Source: Mucilaginibacter myungsuensis
Lineage (GTDB): Bacteria; Bacteroidota; Bacteroidia; Sphingobacteriales; Sphingobacteriaceae
Length of the DNA stretch: 64,000 bases
Reading direction: 5' to 3'
Assembly: GCF_015222005.1 (NCBI RefSeq)
Contig: NZ_JADFFL010000009.1
Span: forward strand, 124,001-188,000
Below the pieces are notes generated by a model. The model worked only from the letters and a program-made list of their open reading frames with translations. It did no database searches and was not told where the DNA came from. Within the stretch, counting starts at the first letter, position 1. Each line of letters starts with the position of its first letter. Positions 8,676 to 17,913 of the stretch are shown here, in pieces. A program made the translations under genes and the position numbers.

Positions 8676-9224
8676 ATGGATGCCCTATATATACGCAAAG
8701 TGCTTGATGGGGACAGCGAGGCATTCAGGTATTTTTTAAAGGAATATAAACACATGGCCTTCACCATTGCATTAGCGGTGGTGAAGGACGAGTTTACGGC
8801 CGAGGAGGTAGTGCAGAACGCTTTTTTAAAGGCCTTCCGCAATCTGGACAAATTTCACCAGCAGGCTAAATTCAGCACCTGGTTCTACCGGATAGTGACC
8901 AACGAGGCCCTGATGATGCACAAGAAGCAAAAGCGCGACATTGTAGACCTGATACCCGAATATGAGGAGGAACTATTAGATGAAAGCGCTATCCTTACCA
9001 TGCAGCAAGAAGAGCAACAACATTTGGTGAACGAGGCCTTAAAACAATTATCATCAAAAGAGGCCCTTGCGCTGCGTTTGTTCTATCTGGAAGAAGAAAG
9101 TGTAAAGTCGGTTGGCGAAATAACCGGCTGGACCACCGCCGATGTAAAGACCACCATGCACCGCGCCCGCAAAAACCTGCAAGGCGTACTTAACCAATTA
9201 TTGAATAGAAGCCTAAAAGTATGA
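8676..9224 (+). CDS. ECF RNA polymerase sigma factor
   Basis: 182 residues. Region 2 covers about residues 12-80, with AEEVVQNAFLKAFRNLDKF and FSTWFYRIVTNEA, both typical of ECF sigma factors. Region 4 covers about 120-175, with SVGEITGWTTADVKTTMHRA as the helix-turn-helix. The stop codon overlaps the start of the next gene as ATGA, so the two are translationally coupled, as expected for a sigma/anti-sigma pair. Target promoters are not evident. Confidence 0.93.
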   Translation: MDALYIRKVLDGDSEAFRYFLKEYKHMAFTIALAVVKDEFTAEEVVQNAFLKAFRNLDKFHQQAKFSTWFYRIVTNEALMMHKKQKRDIVDLIPEYEEELLDESAILTMQQEEQQHLVNEALKQLSSKEALALRLFYLEEESVKSVGEITGWTTADVKTTMHRARKNLQGVLNQLLNRSLKV

Positions 9225-9562
9225 AGCCGCAACAACCAACAAATGATCTAACAAGCCACCTGCTAAAAAGCAAAGTGGTAGAAATGCCCTTCAGCGATTT
9301 TGAGGACCGAATGATGCAGCGCATTGTTCAGCAGGCCGAGGTGAGCAAACAAGCGCACAAAGACATTAAAATGTCAACGCTGTGCTTTACCATTGGGTGC
9401 TGCCTGGGCATAGTGGCTACGGCCTGGGGCTATGCCTACCAATGGCGAACCTCGTCATCGGGCGATACACCGCTATTCGTCCCAGTAGTGCTGGTGGGCA
9501 TTTTAGCCTTGCTGCATTACCGCTGGCCCGAACTTAAACGGCGCCTGGGTCAGGCAAAATAG
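9221..9562 (+). CDS. Small membrane protein, probable anti-sigma factor
   Basis: 113 residues. An N-terminal soluble part of ~50 residues precedes two hydrophobic segments (about 50-70 and 84-101). It overlaps the sigma gene by four bases (ATGA). The gene order and the cytoplasmic N-terminus followed by membrane anchors fit an anti-sigma factor, although no zinc-binding HxxxCxxC motif is present. The function is inferred from context. One base separates its stop from the convergent lipoprotein gene. Confidence 0.65.
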   Translation: MKPQQPTNDLTSHLLKSKVVEMPFSDFEDRMMQRIVQQAEVSKQAHKDIKMSTLCFTIGCCLGIVATAWGYAYQWRTSSSGDTPLFVPVVLVGILALLHYRWPELKRRLGQAK

Positions 9563-9563
9563 G

Positions 9564-10286
9564 TTATTGCCAGCTAACTGTTAGCCTTACACTATTGCCT
9601 TGTTGCCCGCTGCCATTCTGCAGTGTAATATCGGTAGGGTGCGCGTTATTACCTGTGGTAAGTTGGGCAGGCACCATCTTATAGACGCCTGCATTATCAA
9701 AGCCTACAGGTACCGGATTAGGCCTTCCGGGCAATCGATAAAACAAATTCATCTCTAACGTATCCTGCACCGGTACGCCGTAAAACCTTTCGCCACCCCA
9801 CACCGCAAATGGCCTCTTTCCTCGGTCCGCTTCAGAATGTTCGTAACCTGGCAGCGTGTAGCCCCCGCCGTCATATTTAACTACGGCAAAAAAAGTGGCA
9901 ATATCCGGCGCATTGGCCACCTGATCTAACGAAATATTTCTGATCAGCATGGCTTTTGCACCTACGGTAAGCTGATATTTTTCTTGCCCTGTCCCGTCAG
10001 GTCCGGTAGCATTTAAGGTTACTACGTAAGTGCCGGCCTTAGTATAAACATGCTGGGGGTTTTTCTCGGTAGATGAGGAATTATCGCCAAAATCCCATTT
10101 ATAAGATGTAGCATTAGTGGCATGATTAGAGAACTCAACCCGCGACGGCGGGATAGGATCTGTTACAATGTAAGTAAAATCGGCCCCCACCTTTGGCGCA
10201 ACATCTTTTTTGGTGCAGCCCCAAAAGACCATTACCATTCCTGTCATTAAAGCAGCTAATGATATTTTAACGGATCCCGTTCTCAT
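9564..10286 (-). CDS. PKD-domain lipoprotein (paralogue of the 5298-6017 gene)
   Basis: I place the start at 10286 because it gives a compact lipoprotein signal (MRTGSVKISLAALMTG..., lipobox VFWGC). An in-frame ATG at 10319 would add 11 residues ahead of it. The protein has about 240 residues. The PKD domain spans ~40-115, with YKWDFGDNSSS and HVYTKAGTYVVTL. The beta-rich C-terminal half parallels that of its paralogue (LFYRLPGRPNPVPVG versus LFYKLPGDSKSYPAG). Surface location is likely; the partner is unknown. It is convergent with the sigma operon, leaving no room for a separate terminator. Confidence 0.82.
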   Translation of the reverse strand: MRTGSVKISLAALMTGMVMVFWGCTKKDVAPKVGADFTYIVTDPIPPSRVEFSNHATNATSYKWDFGDNSSSTEKNPQHVYTKAGTYVVTLNATGPDGTGQEKYQLTVGAKAMLIRNISLDQVANAPDIATFFAVVKYDGGGYTLPGYEHSEADRGKRPFAVWGGERFYGVPVQDTLEMNLFYRLPGRPNPVPVGFDNAGVYKMVPAQLTTGNNAHPTDITLQNGSGQQGNSVRLTVSWQ

Positions 10287-10409
10287 AAAATTAAAATTGG
10301 TTGATCTAAAGTTAAACAATAAGATGATATCTTAATTCAGCAATAAAAATATATAACGATCTTATTAATTTTTAATTTGCCTGTTGTAACATTTTTTCGC
10401 GTTTTTTTG

Positions 10410-10417
10410 TAACTTAG
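10410..10417 (+). promoter_or_regulatory. Candidate -7 box for the outer-membrane operon
   Basis: TAACTTAG matches 7 of 8 positions of TAnnTTTG, with a TTG 23 bases upstream. A transcript would start near 10424, about 15 bases before the ATC start proposed at 10439. The match is modest. Confidence 0.3.
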
Positions 10418-10438
10418 GCATTACTAACTACCTGAACT

Positions 10439-11158
10439 ATCAAAACACTATTAACTATACCCCTGTCGCTGTTAGGTTTTGTGCTCCACGTGTCTGCACA
10501 AACGGGTAATAGCATCGTATCGCCTGCTCTTAATAATAAAGCCATTACTATCTTCCAACAGTCCGTAGGCGATCAGTCTCTGCTGTATAATGGTCCCGGC
10601 TATTTTTTCCTGCGCCCCGAGTTAAAGACCAACCCTTGTTTGGATGACGCCAAGGTTCTCAGCCCGGGCAGCGTGGTTTACTATGGTTATGCATATAACA
10701 ACATCCCGTTGATGCTGGATATAGAGCGCGACCTTGTTATTACCACCTGGAACGATGACGAATCGCTAATGAGCCTGCACAGCCAAAAGCTGAGCGAGTT
10801 TAAGCTGCAAGGCCGACATTTTATCCGCATAGAGGCCGACCCGGCCAATACGACCACTCCGGCTGTGGGCTTTTATGATGTGCTGCACAACGGCAAAGTG
10901 CAGTTATTGGCCAAGCGCAGCAAGATCCTGCACATTATGGATGTGCAAAAAGGCCCTGATGACCGTTACGAGTACAAAGTAAGCTATTACTTGAAAAAGG
11001 GCGGCAAGTATCTTTCGGTAAGTGGTCGTGTAGATCTGATCAGCACCCTGGGCGATCACGAGGATGAATTAAAAAAACACCTGAAGACCATCCGGTCTGA
11101 CTTTGCCGAGGCCGATATGGCCAAACTGGCAAGCTATTACGATACCTTAACAAACTGA
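10439..11158 (+). CDS. Secreted protein of unknown function with an apparent ATC start codon
   Basis: The first conventional start in frame is GTG at 10481, but that would begin inside a signal peptide. Upstream the frame continues as xKTLLTIPLSLLGFVLHVSAQ, a clean signal peptide ending in an AQ-type cleavage site, and x is ATC at 10439 exactly where ATG would be expected. A stop codon (TGA, 10433) precedes it. From ATC the protein has 239 residues. No known domain is recognised; charged and aromatic residues alternate as in a soluble beta-rich protein. It is the first gene of an operon with a TonB receptor, a DUF4249 lipoprotein and an MG2 protein, so a periplasmic or surface role with them is likely. 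Confidence 0.65.
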   Translation: MKTLLTIPLSLLGFVLHVSAQTGNSIVSPALNNKAITIFQQSVGDQSLLYNGPGYFFLRPELKTNPCLDDAKVLSPGSVVYYGYAYNNIPLMLDIERDLVITTWNDDESLMSLHSQKLSEFKLQGRHFIRIEADPANTTTPAVGFYDVLHNGKVQLLAKRSKILHIMDVQKGPDDRYEYKVSYYLKKGGKYLSVSGRVDLISTLGDHEDELKKHLKTIRSDFAEADMAKLASYYDTLTN

Positions 11159-11165
11159 ACCTGAT

Positions 11166-13940
11166 ATGAGAATATTTCTACTACTGTTTTTCGGTTTGTT
11201 AATTTCATCGGCGGTATCGGCCCAAACGGGCAACAGTACACCTGTTAGCGTAAATTACACATCGGCCGGTATAGAGGCCATAGTTACCGACCTTGAAAGC
11301 AAGACCAATTATCATTTTTATTATGATAAACCTGTTTTTGATAGCTTGAAGGTGACGTTACGTATAGAGCGGCAGTCGTTCGCGGCTGTGTTGGAGCAAA
11401 TTTTTGCTAATACACCCTATCAATTCGCCATAGCGGGTACTGATGTGTTTTTGACCAAGGGAACCGCGCTGCAAACCACACTTGTCCCCGGTATTTTTGA
11501 GCCTGTCCCCGCCGACTATATTGCCCGCAAAGCGGCAGCAGCTACGGGTACGCGTAAATTCGCTACCGGTAACGAGGTTGTTCCCGTGGCTGTTATCGAG
11601 AATAAGACCTATGTTGTAGGTACTCGCACCAATACTATTGGCAAGGGCAATGCTACCATAGCCGGTTACATTAAGGAAGCAAAAAATGGCGAGCCCATTA
11701 TCGGTGCGTCTATCTACGTGGTAGATACCAAGACCAGTGCAGCCACCGATCGGTTCGGGTATTATTCGCTAACACTGCCTAAGGGACAGCATACCATACT
11801 TATTAAAGCTATTGGCAGCAATGATACCCGCCGACAGTTCATATTATATGCCGATGGTAAGCTTAACATCGAAATGTCCGAGCGGATAGAAAAACTGAGA
11901 GAGGTAGAGATATCGGCAGAAAAGGTGGCCAATGTGCGTTCTACGCAAATGGGTGCGATAAAAATGAATATCAAAACCATGAAAGAGATACCGACGGTAT
12001 TTGGCGAGACCGACGTATTACGCGCGGTAACATTGTTGCCCGGCGTACAAACGGTAGGCGAATCTACCACTGGTTTTAACGTACGGGGCGGCGCTGTCGA
12101 TCAAAATTTGATCTTACTTAACGGAGCTACTGTATATAACCCGGCCCACTTTTTTGGTTTCTTTTCGGCCTTTAACCCCGATGTGGTAAAAGATGTAGAG
12201 TTGTATAAAAGCACCATCCCCGAAAAATTTGGGGGCAGGCTGTCATCTGTACTGGATGTTGCCGATCGCGAGGGCAATAAAAAGAAATTTACCGGTACGG
12301 CCGGCATAGGTTTGCTCACCAGCCGGGCAAGTGTTGAAGGGCCTATCGGCAGCAGCGAAAAAACCTCTTTTATTTTTGGCGGGCGGGTAACGTATTCGGA
12401 CTGGCTTATCAAATCGTTGCCTAAGCTCTATAACAAAAGCTCGGCATCATTTCATGACCTTAACCTGGATATCAGCCATAAATTTAACGACAAGAATGAC
12501 CTTTACATCTATAGCTACCTAAGCAAGGATGGATTTAGTTTGAACGATAGTTCTGACTACGCCTATGGGAACCGCAATGTAGCTATTAAATGGAAGCACA
12601 ATTTTAACAACAAATTTTATGGTGTGGTATCGGGCGGGATGGACCATTACAACTACAGTATAGCTGATAAAGATAACGTGGTGACGGCGCAAAGGATCAA
12701 AATGAGCATTGATCAAAGCAACTTTAAGACCGACTTTACTTATTACGTAAATACCAAACACACCGTCACATTCGGAACATCGGCTATACTATATGATCTG
12801 GCCCCTGGTAGCCGCAGCCCAAGTACTTCCGGGTCGCTCATCATCCCCGACGCTGTCCCCCAACAAAAAGGCTTAGAAGCGGCGGTTTACCTCGGCGATA
12901 AATTTGATGTAACGGATAAACTGTCGCTTAGCGCCGGACTGCGCTTTTCGGGCTTTGGATCTATGGGGCCGGCGATCGTAAATAATTATATTCCGGGCTT
13001 ACCAAAAAGTGAGGCCACGTTTACCGGAACTACCGTTTATGATGGTGGAAAATTTATTAAGACCTATGGTGGCCCCGAGGTGCGTTTATCCGGCCGTTAT
13101 ACCCTGGGCGACAATACATCCATTAAAGCGGGTTACAACACCATGCGCCAGTATATTCACCTGCTGACAAATACTACAGCGATATCGCCTACCGACGTTT
13201 ACCAGTTGAGCGATGCCAATATTAAGCCTCAGTATGGCGATCAGGTGTCATTGGGGTTGTACCGAAATCTTAAGGCCAACACCGTCGAAACATCTGTAGA
13301 GGTTTATTACAAACGCCTGCGTGATTATCTGGATTATAAAGATGGCGCAACGCTGTTCCTTAATCATAACATAGAGCGTGATATTATTAGCACAACGGGC
13401 AAAGCTTATGGTGTAGAATTTTTGGTGAGGAAGACGGCAGGCACACTGACCGGGTTGGCCAGCTATGCCTACTCGCGCACATTTTTAAGGCAGGATGACC
13501 CAATGGTAGCATCGCCGGTGAACCGCGGCGAATACTATCCGGCTAACTTTGACAAACCGCACGCCTTTAATTTTACCGGCAGCTATCATATTACGCACCG
13601 TTACAGCGTAGCACTTAACATGACCTATAGTACCGGCCGCCCCATCACGGCGCCGGTAGCTAAATATTATTATGCCGGATCCGAAAGGGTGTTTTACACC
13701 GACCGTAACGCGGTCCGCATCCCCGATTATTTCCGTACCGACATTTCGGTAACGTTCGATGGTAACCACAAGATCAACCAACGGTTCCATAGTTCAGTAA
13801 CGGCGGGATTATACAATGCTACCGGAAGGGCAAATCCTTATTCAACATTTTTTGTACAAGAGGCCGGCAGGGTGAACGGATATCAGATGTCCATATTTGC
13901 AACGGTGCTGCCTTTTATCAACTATAACGTGAGGTTTTGA
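11166..13940 (+). CDS. TonB-dependent outer-membrane receptor with N-terminal STN and carboxypeptidase-regulatory domains
   Basis: 924 residues. Order: signal peptide (to ~19), STN/secretin-like domain (~25-100, TSAGIEAIVTDLESKTNYHF), linker, CarboxypepD_reg-like domain (~160-240, IAGYIKEAKNGEPIIGASIYV), plug (~270-360, VLRAVTLLPGVQTVGESTTGFNVRGG), and a beta-barrel to the C-terminal Phe. An STN domain often passes a signal to an anti-sigma/ECF pair; the ECF operon at 8315-9562 is close but separate, so any link is speculative. Its stop is two bases before the next gene. With DUF4249 and MG2 neighbours it forms a recurrent Bacteroidota surface set of unknown substrate. Confidence 0.92.
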   Translation: MRIFLLLFFGLLISSAVSAQTGNSTPVSVNYTSAGIEAIVTDLESKTNYHFYYDKPVFDSLKVTLRIERQSFAAVLEQIFANTPYQFAIAGTDVFLTKGTALQTTLVPGIFEPVPADYIARKAAAATGTRKFATGNEVVPVAVIENKTYVVGTRTNTIGKGNATIAGYIKEAKNGEPIIGASIYVVDTKTSAATDRFGYYSLTLPKGQHTILIKAIGSNDTRRQFILYADGKLNIEMSERIEKLREVEISAEKVANVRSTQMGAIKMNIKTMKEIPTVFGETDVLRAVTLLPGVQTVGESTTGFNVRGGAVDQNLILLNGATVYNPAHFFGFFSAFNPDVVKDVELYKSTIPEKFGGRLSSVLDVADREGNKKKFTGTAGIGLLTSRASVEGPIGSSEKTSFIFGGRVTYSDWLIKSLPKLYNKSSASFHDLNLDISHKFNDKNDLYIYSYLSKDGFSLNDSSDYAYGNRNVAIKWKHNFNNKFYGVVSGGMDHYNYSIADKDNVVTAQRIKMSIDQSNFKTDFTYYVNTKHTVTFGTSAILYDLAPGSRSPSTSGSLIIPDAVPQQKGLEAAVYLGDKFDVTDKLSLSAGLRFSGFGSMGPAIVNNYIPGLPKSEATFTGTTVYDGGKFIKTYGGPEVRLSGRYTLGDNTSIKAGYNTMRQYIHLLTNTTAISPTDVYQLSDANIKPQYGDQVSLGLYRNLKANTVETSVEVYYKRLRDYLDYKDGATLFLNHNIERDIISTTGKAYGVEFLVRKTAGTLTGLASYAYSRTFLRQDDPMVASPVNRGEYYPANFDKPHAFNFTGSYHITHRYSVALNMTYSTGRPITAPVAKYYYAGSERVFYTDRNAVRIPDYFRTDISVTFDGNHKINQRFHSSVTAGLYNATGRANPYSTFFVQEAGRVNGYQMSIFATVLPFINYNVRF

Positions 13941-13942
13941 TC

Positions 13943-15145
13943 ATGAAAAGAACTTTCTACATAAGCTCGTTTATCATTATCGCGGTAGCCGCTTTGGCTA
14001 CCTGCCGCAAGCCCTTTATGCCTGATGTTGCAGATACTAATTTAAATGTACTGGTTGTAGAAGGGGTAATAAATAATGGCCTTGATTCTACCATTATTAA
14101 GTTGACCCGATCTATGGAATTGGATTACCGGCTCCCATCCTACTCTTTAACTACTTATATACCCGATAAGACGACTATCAAGCCCGAATTGAATGCTACG
14201 GTTACCGTAGAAGATGAACAGGGCGCAATTTACACGCTTACCGGTCTGGGTAAGGGCAAATACGGCGCGCCTGCCGCGGTGCTTAACGCGTCAAAAAAGT
14301 ACCACCTTAAAATAGTAACGTCTGCCGGAGTAGTATATACATCAAATGCCGAGGAAGTTAAAGATGCACCGCCGATAGATACATTAAGCTATCGCATTGG
14401 CTCAGGCCTGTCTTTTTATGCCAATACGCATGATGGTACCAACAAAACAAAATATTACCGTTGGGAATATGAAGAGGCCTGGCGGTTTAGGATGCCGATC
14501 AGGTCAATGTTCGTTACAGATGGCCGCCAGATCATCCCAAGGCCCTATTCGGTCGAATTCTGCTTCGGTCATAATAACTCGGTCAACATAATGCTTGCTT
14601 CCACTGTAAAACAGACCAACGATATTATTTTAGAACAACCTATAACTACGGTTGCATCCAACGAAGAAAAGCTGACCATACGTTACAGTATTCTGGTAAA
14701 ACAATACGCCCTGTCGCAAGCGGCTTACGAATTTTGGGATAATATGCGCCGCAATACCGAAAATTTAGGCGGGATATTCGACCAGCAACCTTCGGCTCCG
14801 GTCAGCAATATTCGTTGTGTTACCGACCCGGCTTTACCCGCGCTTGGCTTTGTTAGTGTAGGGGCCGTACGTACCAAACGGATTTACATTAACAAGATAC
14901 AACTCCCATCATCCTGGCAATATCGCAACCCCAATACCTGCGGCACATCTGCACGCTATATATACGACCTAAGGACCAAGACAAATTCTGTTGAACAAGA
15001 TCTGGTACCCTATGGCAGTTTTGATGTACCGGTAGATACCTTAAGCGATGGTTTAAAAGTTATAGGATACTCGGCCACCAGTATATTTTGTGCTGATTGC
15101 ACCACCAAAGGTGTTGTTACCAGGCCTTATTTTTGGAGAGACTGA
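13943..15145 (+). CDS. DUF4249 family lipoprotein
   Basis: The start is taken as ATG 13943 (MKRTFYISSF); a TTG at 13937 is also in frame but overlaps the receptor stop. About 400 residues with lipobox LATC (Cys 21) and then PFMPDVADTNLNVLVVEGVINNG, the characteristic start of DUF4249, including the ...LVVEG and ...IKLTRS pattern. These lipoproteins accompany TonB receptors with carboxypeptidase-like domains and may act like SusD-type capture proteins; that role is inferred from context. Two bases separate it from the next gene. Confidence 0.88.
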   Translation: MKRTFYISSFIIIAVAALATCRKPFMPDVADTNLNVLVVEGVINNGLDSTIIKLTRSMELDYRLPSYSLTTYIPDKTTIKPELNATVTVEDEQGAIYTLTGLGKGKYGAPAAVLNASKKYHLKIVTSAGVVYTSNAEEVKDAPPIDTLSYRIGSGLSFYANTHDGTNKTKYYRWEYEEAWRFRMPIRSMFVTDGRQIIPRPYSVEFCFGHNNSVNIMLASTVKQTNDIILEQPITTVASNEEKLTIRYSILVKQYALSQAAYEFWDNMRRNTENLGGIFDQQPSAPVSNIRCVTDPALPALGFVSVGAVRTKRIYINKIQLPSSWQYRNPNTCGTSARYIYDLRTKTNSVEQDLVPYGSFDVPVDTLSDGLKVIGYSATSIFCADCTTKGVVTRPYFWRD

Positions 15146-15147
15146 TC

Positions 15148-17541
15148 ATGAACAGACCATACCATCACATCAAAAAACTAACGTTACTGTTATGCCTGAC
15201 AGTAGTATGTTCGTTTAAAACGAAAGCACAGGACCTCAGCACCATTAAGCAGGGTTTTGACAGATATACCCAGACCATACCGCACGAGAAAGTTTTTGTG
15301 CATACCGACCGCCGTTTTTACCTGGCCGGCGAGGTGATCTGGTTTAAGACCTATACCGTTGATGCCAATACCAACGCCCCTGCCGATATGAGCAAAGTGG
15401 CCTATGTAGAGGTACTTAACGATAAGAACGTACCGATACTGCAAGGCAAAATAGAACTGAAATATGGCACAGGCAACGGATCGTTCTACATCCCGGTAAC
15501 GGCCGGCAACGGCAATTATAGATTACGTGCCTATACCTTATGGATGAAAAACTTTAGTCCCGACCTGTTCTTTGAGAAACAGCTGACCATTGTTAATTCT
15601 TTAGAGATACCTGAGGCCCCGTTAAAACAACCTGTGCTGAGTTATGATATCCGTTTTTTCCCCGAAGGGGGGCAGTTGGTTAACGGCGTGAACAGCACCG
15701 TTGGTTTTAAAGCGGTAGGCAGTGATGGCAAAGGTGCCGATGTTAGTGGTGTGATACTTGGTCAGGCTAACGATACGGTGGCCAGGTTCAAGTCGGGTAA
15801 GTTTGGGATGGGGCATTTTAGCTTTACCCCCGCTGCCGACCGCAGCTACAAGGCCATTGTAAAAGTGGCAAATACTACGGTTACTAAAGACCTGTCTTCG
15901 GTAGCCGCCAACGGTTACGTAATGCAGGTGACCGATGGTAAAGAACAAGTACAGATCAAGATCAGCAGCGATGCCGCCGCGGATGCCGAAAAACCGGTTT
16001 ATGTGTTAGCCCATCAGGGTGCTGCTATAAGCCTTGCCCAAAACATAAAACTGAACGCCGACCACAGCTTTACCCTACAATTAGATAAGAGCAAATTAGG
16101 CGACGGCGTTAACCATATCACGCTATTCAACGCAGATCAGCGCCCGGTGGCCGAACGTTTGGTATTTAAAAGGCCATCATCGCTTAGTGTTAAGGCATCA
16201 GTGCAAACGCAATACGGTTTGCGTAAAAGAGTGAATTTAGATGTTTCCGCAACGACCGCCAACGATCAACCGCAGGTGGCCAATATGTCGTTAGCGGTGT
16301 ACCGTTCGGATAGCTTTAATGGTATCCCTGATGCTGATATCAGTAGTTACTTAGGGTTGACATCGGAGTTGAAAGGCCATATCGAATCGCCCGGATATTA
16401 CTTTGCCAATACCGACACTGCTACTGATGCCGCGCTCGATGATCTGCTGCTGACCCAGGGCTGGTCGCGCTTTACCTGGAACGAAGCTTTGAGCAACCTT
16501 AAGCCAACCTTCCGCTACCTGCCCGAGTATAACGGGCACCTGATCACCGGTAACGTGACCAACAGCAAAGGTTTGCCGGGGCGGTTCGCGCTGGTTTATC
16601 TGGCGGCGGTTAGCAAAAAGGTGCAATTGTATGGCGCTAATGCCGGCACAACCGGTACATTACTGTTCAACGCGGGTAACCTGTACGGCCCAGCCGACCT
16701 GGTATTGCAAACCAATCCTAAACTGGATACCAATACTTACAAGATCAACATCAATAACCCATTCTCTGAAGAGTACGGGGCTGATAAACTGCCACCATTC
16801 TATATCAACAAAACAAGTACGGCTTTAATAGAGAGCAACAGCATTGGCATGCAGGCACTAAACCTTTATCGCCCCGAAAGGTTGAATACCTTTAGTGCAG
16901 TAGATAGCACAACATTCTACCGAGAAAAATTCAGCACGTTCAAGCTGGATAATTTTGTGCGCTTTATCACGCTTGAAGAAGTTTTGCGCGAGTTCACTAC
17001 CAACGCCAACGTGGCCAAACGCTCGGGCCATTTCCATGTTAAGGTAATGGATCCGCAAGGATATTATATTGACGAGGGCAAAGAAGATCCGCTGGTATTG
17101 TTAGACGGTGTACCGGTATTTGACCTTGACAAGGCCTTTAAGGTTGACCCGCTGAAACTGCAAAAAGTAGACCTTATTAACCAAAAGTATTTTTGGGGAC
17201 CTATCAAAACTAACGGCATACTATCGCTTACCAGCTACAAAGGCGACCACGGCGCTATCCCGATGGACCCTAAAGCGCTGGTATTAGACTACGAAGGCCT
17301 GCAACAAACACGCGAGTTCTACTCCCCTGTTTACGACACACCCGAGCAGCAAAAAAGCCGCCTGCCCGATCAGCGCAACCTGCTATACTGGTCGCCAAAC
17401 TTAAATACAGGTGCCGATGGCAAAGCGCAAGTAAGCTTCTTCACTTCAGACAAAGCGGGTAAATACATCGGCGTGGTACAGGGCTTAACTGCTAAGGGCT
17501 TGGCCGGCAGCGGTGTGTTTACTTTTGATGTGGTGAAGTAG
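15148..17541 (+). CDS. Large secreted MG2-type (macroglobulin-like) protein with C-terminal plug-like domain
   Basis: The start is ATG 15148 (MNRPYHHIKK), giving 797 residues; a longer reading to 15097 would overlap the previous gene. After a signal peptide (to ...KTKAQ) comes EKVFVHTDRRFYLAGEVIWF, the typical opening of an MG2 domain in this Bacteroidota family. The middle is a series of beta-sandwich regions. Near 650-720 a plug-like stretch reads DPLVLLDGVPVFDLDKAF. It is the last gene of the operon with the TonB receptor and DUF4249 lipoprotein, and probably works at the outer membrane with them. The ligand is unknown. Confidence 0.85.
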   Translation: MNRPYHHIKKLTLLLCLTVVCSFKTKAQDLSTIKQGFDRYTQTIPHEKVFVHTDRRFYLAGEVIWFKTYTVDANTNAPADMSKVAYVEVLNDKNVPILQGKIELKYGTGNGSFYIPVTAGNGNYRLRAYTLWMKNFSPDLFFEKQLTIVNSLEIPEAPLKQPVLSYDIRFFPEGGQLVNGVNSTVGFKAVGSDGKGADVSGVILGQANDTVARFKSGKFGMGHFSFTPAADRSYKAIVKVANTTVTKDLSSVAANGYVMQVTDGKEQVQIKISSDAAADAEKPVYVLAHQGAAISLAQNIKLNADHSFTLQLDKSKLGDGVNHITLFNADQRPVAERLVFKRPSSLSVKASVQTQYGLRKRVNLDVSATTANDQPQVANMSLAVYRSDSFNGIPDADISSYLGLTSELKGHIESPGYYFANTDTATDAALDDLLLTQGWSRFTWNEALSNLKPTFRYLPEYNGHLITGNVTNSKGLPGRFALVYLAAVSKKVQLYGANAGTTGTLLFNAGNLYGPADLVLQTNPKLDTNTYKININNPFSEEYGADKLPPFYINKTSTALIESNSIGMQALNLYRPERLNTFSAVDSTTFYREKFSTFKLDNFVRFITLEEVLREFTTNANVAKRSGHFHVKVMDPQGYYIDEGKEDPLVLLDGVPVFDLDKAFKVDPLKLQKVDLINQKYFWGPIKTNGILSLTSYKGDHGAIPMDPKALVLDYEGLQQTREFYSPVYDTPEQQKSRLPDQRNLLYWSPNLNTGADGKAQVSFFTSDKAGKYIGVVQGLTAKGLAGSGVFTFDVVK

Positions 17542-17610
17542 AACTAAGTCCGATACCACAACATCATTGCAAGTTTTCTTTTGTAGAACGTTGAAGGTCA
17601 AGCTGAGGTC

Positions 17611-17727
17611 TTCCCGCTTGAGCGGGGATGCACTGACAGATCGTAAAGCAGAACCTTTCATAGGGGTGTCTGCTTTTGCCGACCTTGCAAACGGAGGACA
17701 CACCCCTGACCCCGCTCAAGCGGGGAA
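17611..17727. repeat. Interspersed inverted repeat
   Basis: TTCCCGCTTGAGCGGGG (17611-17627) is repeated in inverted orientation as CCCCGCTCAAGCGGGGAA (17710-17727); each arm is itself palindromic. A second weaker pair, GGGGTGTC and GACACACCCC, lies between them. Reading frames here are repeat shadows, not genes. It occupies most of the 372-base gap between the MG2 protein gene and the glutaminase-like gene; I saw nothing else there except the terminator at 17859. Confidence 0.75.
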
Positions 17728-17858
17728 GCGAAACTTTTTGCATTGTGGGTAGCATATCATGCATAGCGCGTCTCTGATCCGCATTATGATCACCATTGTA
17801 CGAATAGCTACCCTATTACGGAAGTTCGTTGTATTGGCATTGACATTCTCATAATCAA

Positions 17859-17894
17859 AAAAGCGCCGCTCTCCATCCGGGAAGCGGCGCTTTT
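17859..17894. terminator. Strong intrinsic terminator
   Basis: AAAAGCGCCGCT and AGCGGCGCTTTT form a 12-bp perfect stem with T-runs on both sides. It lies 20 bases beyond the stop of the leftward glutaminase-like gene and can also stop rightward reading from the MG2 gene. Confidence 0.9.
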
Positions 17895-17913
17895 CATATA
17901 CAAAAGATCAGAA

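Noticed and set aside
17485..17764. Short frames in the 17.6 kb repeat
   Set aside because: They are palindrome-derived and differ in frame between arms.
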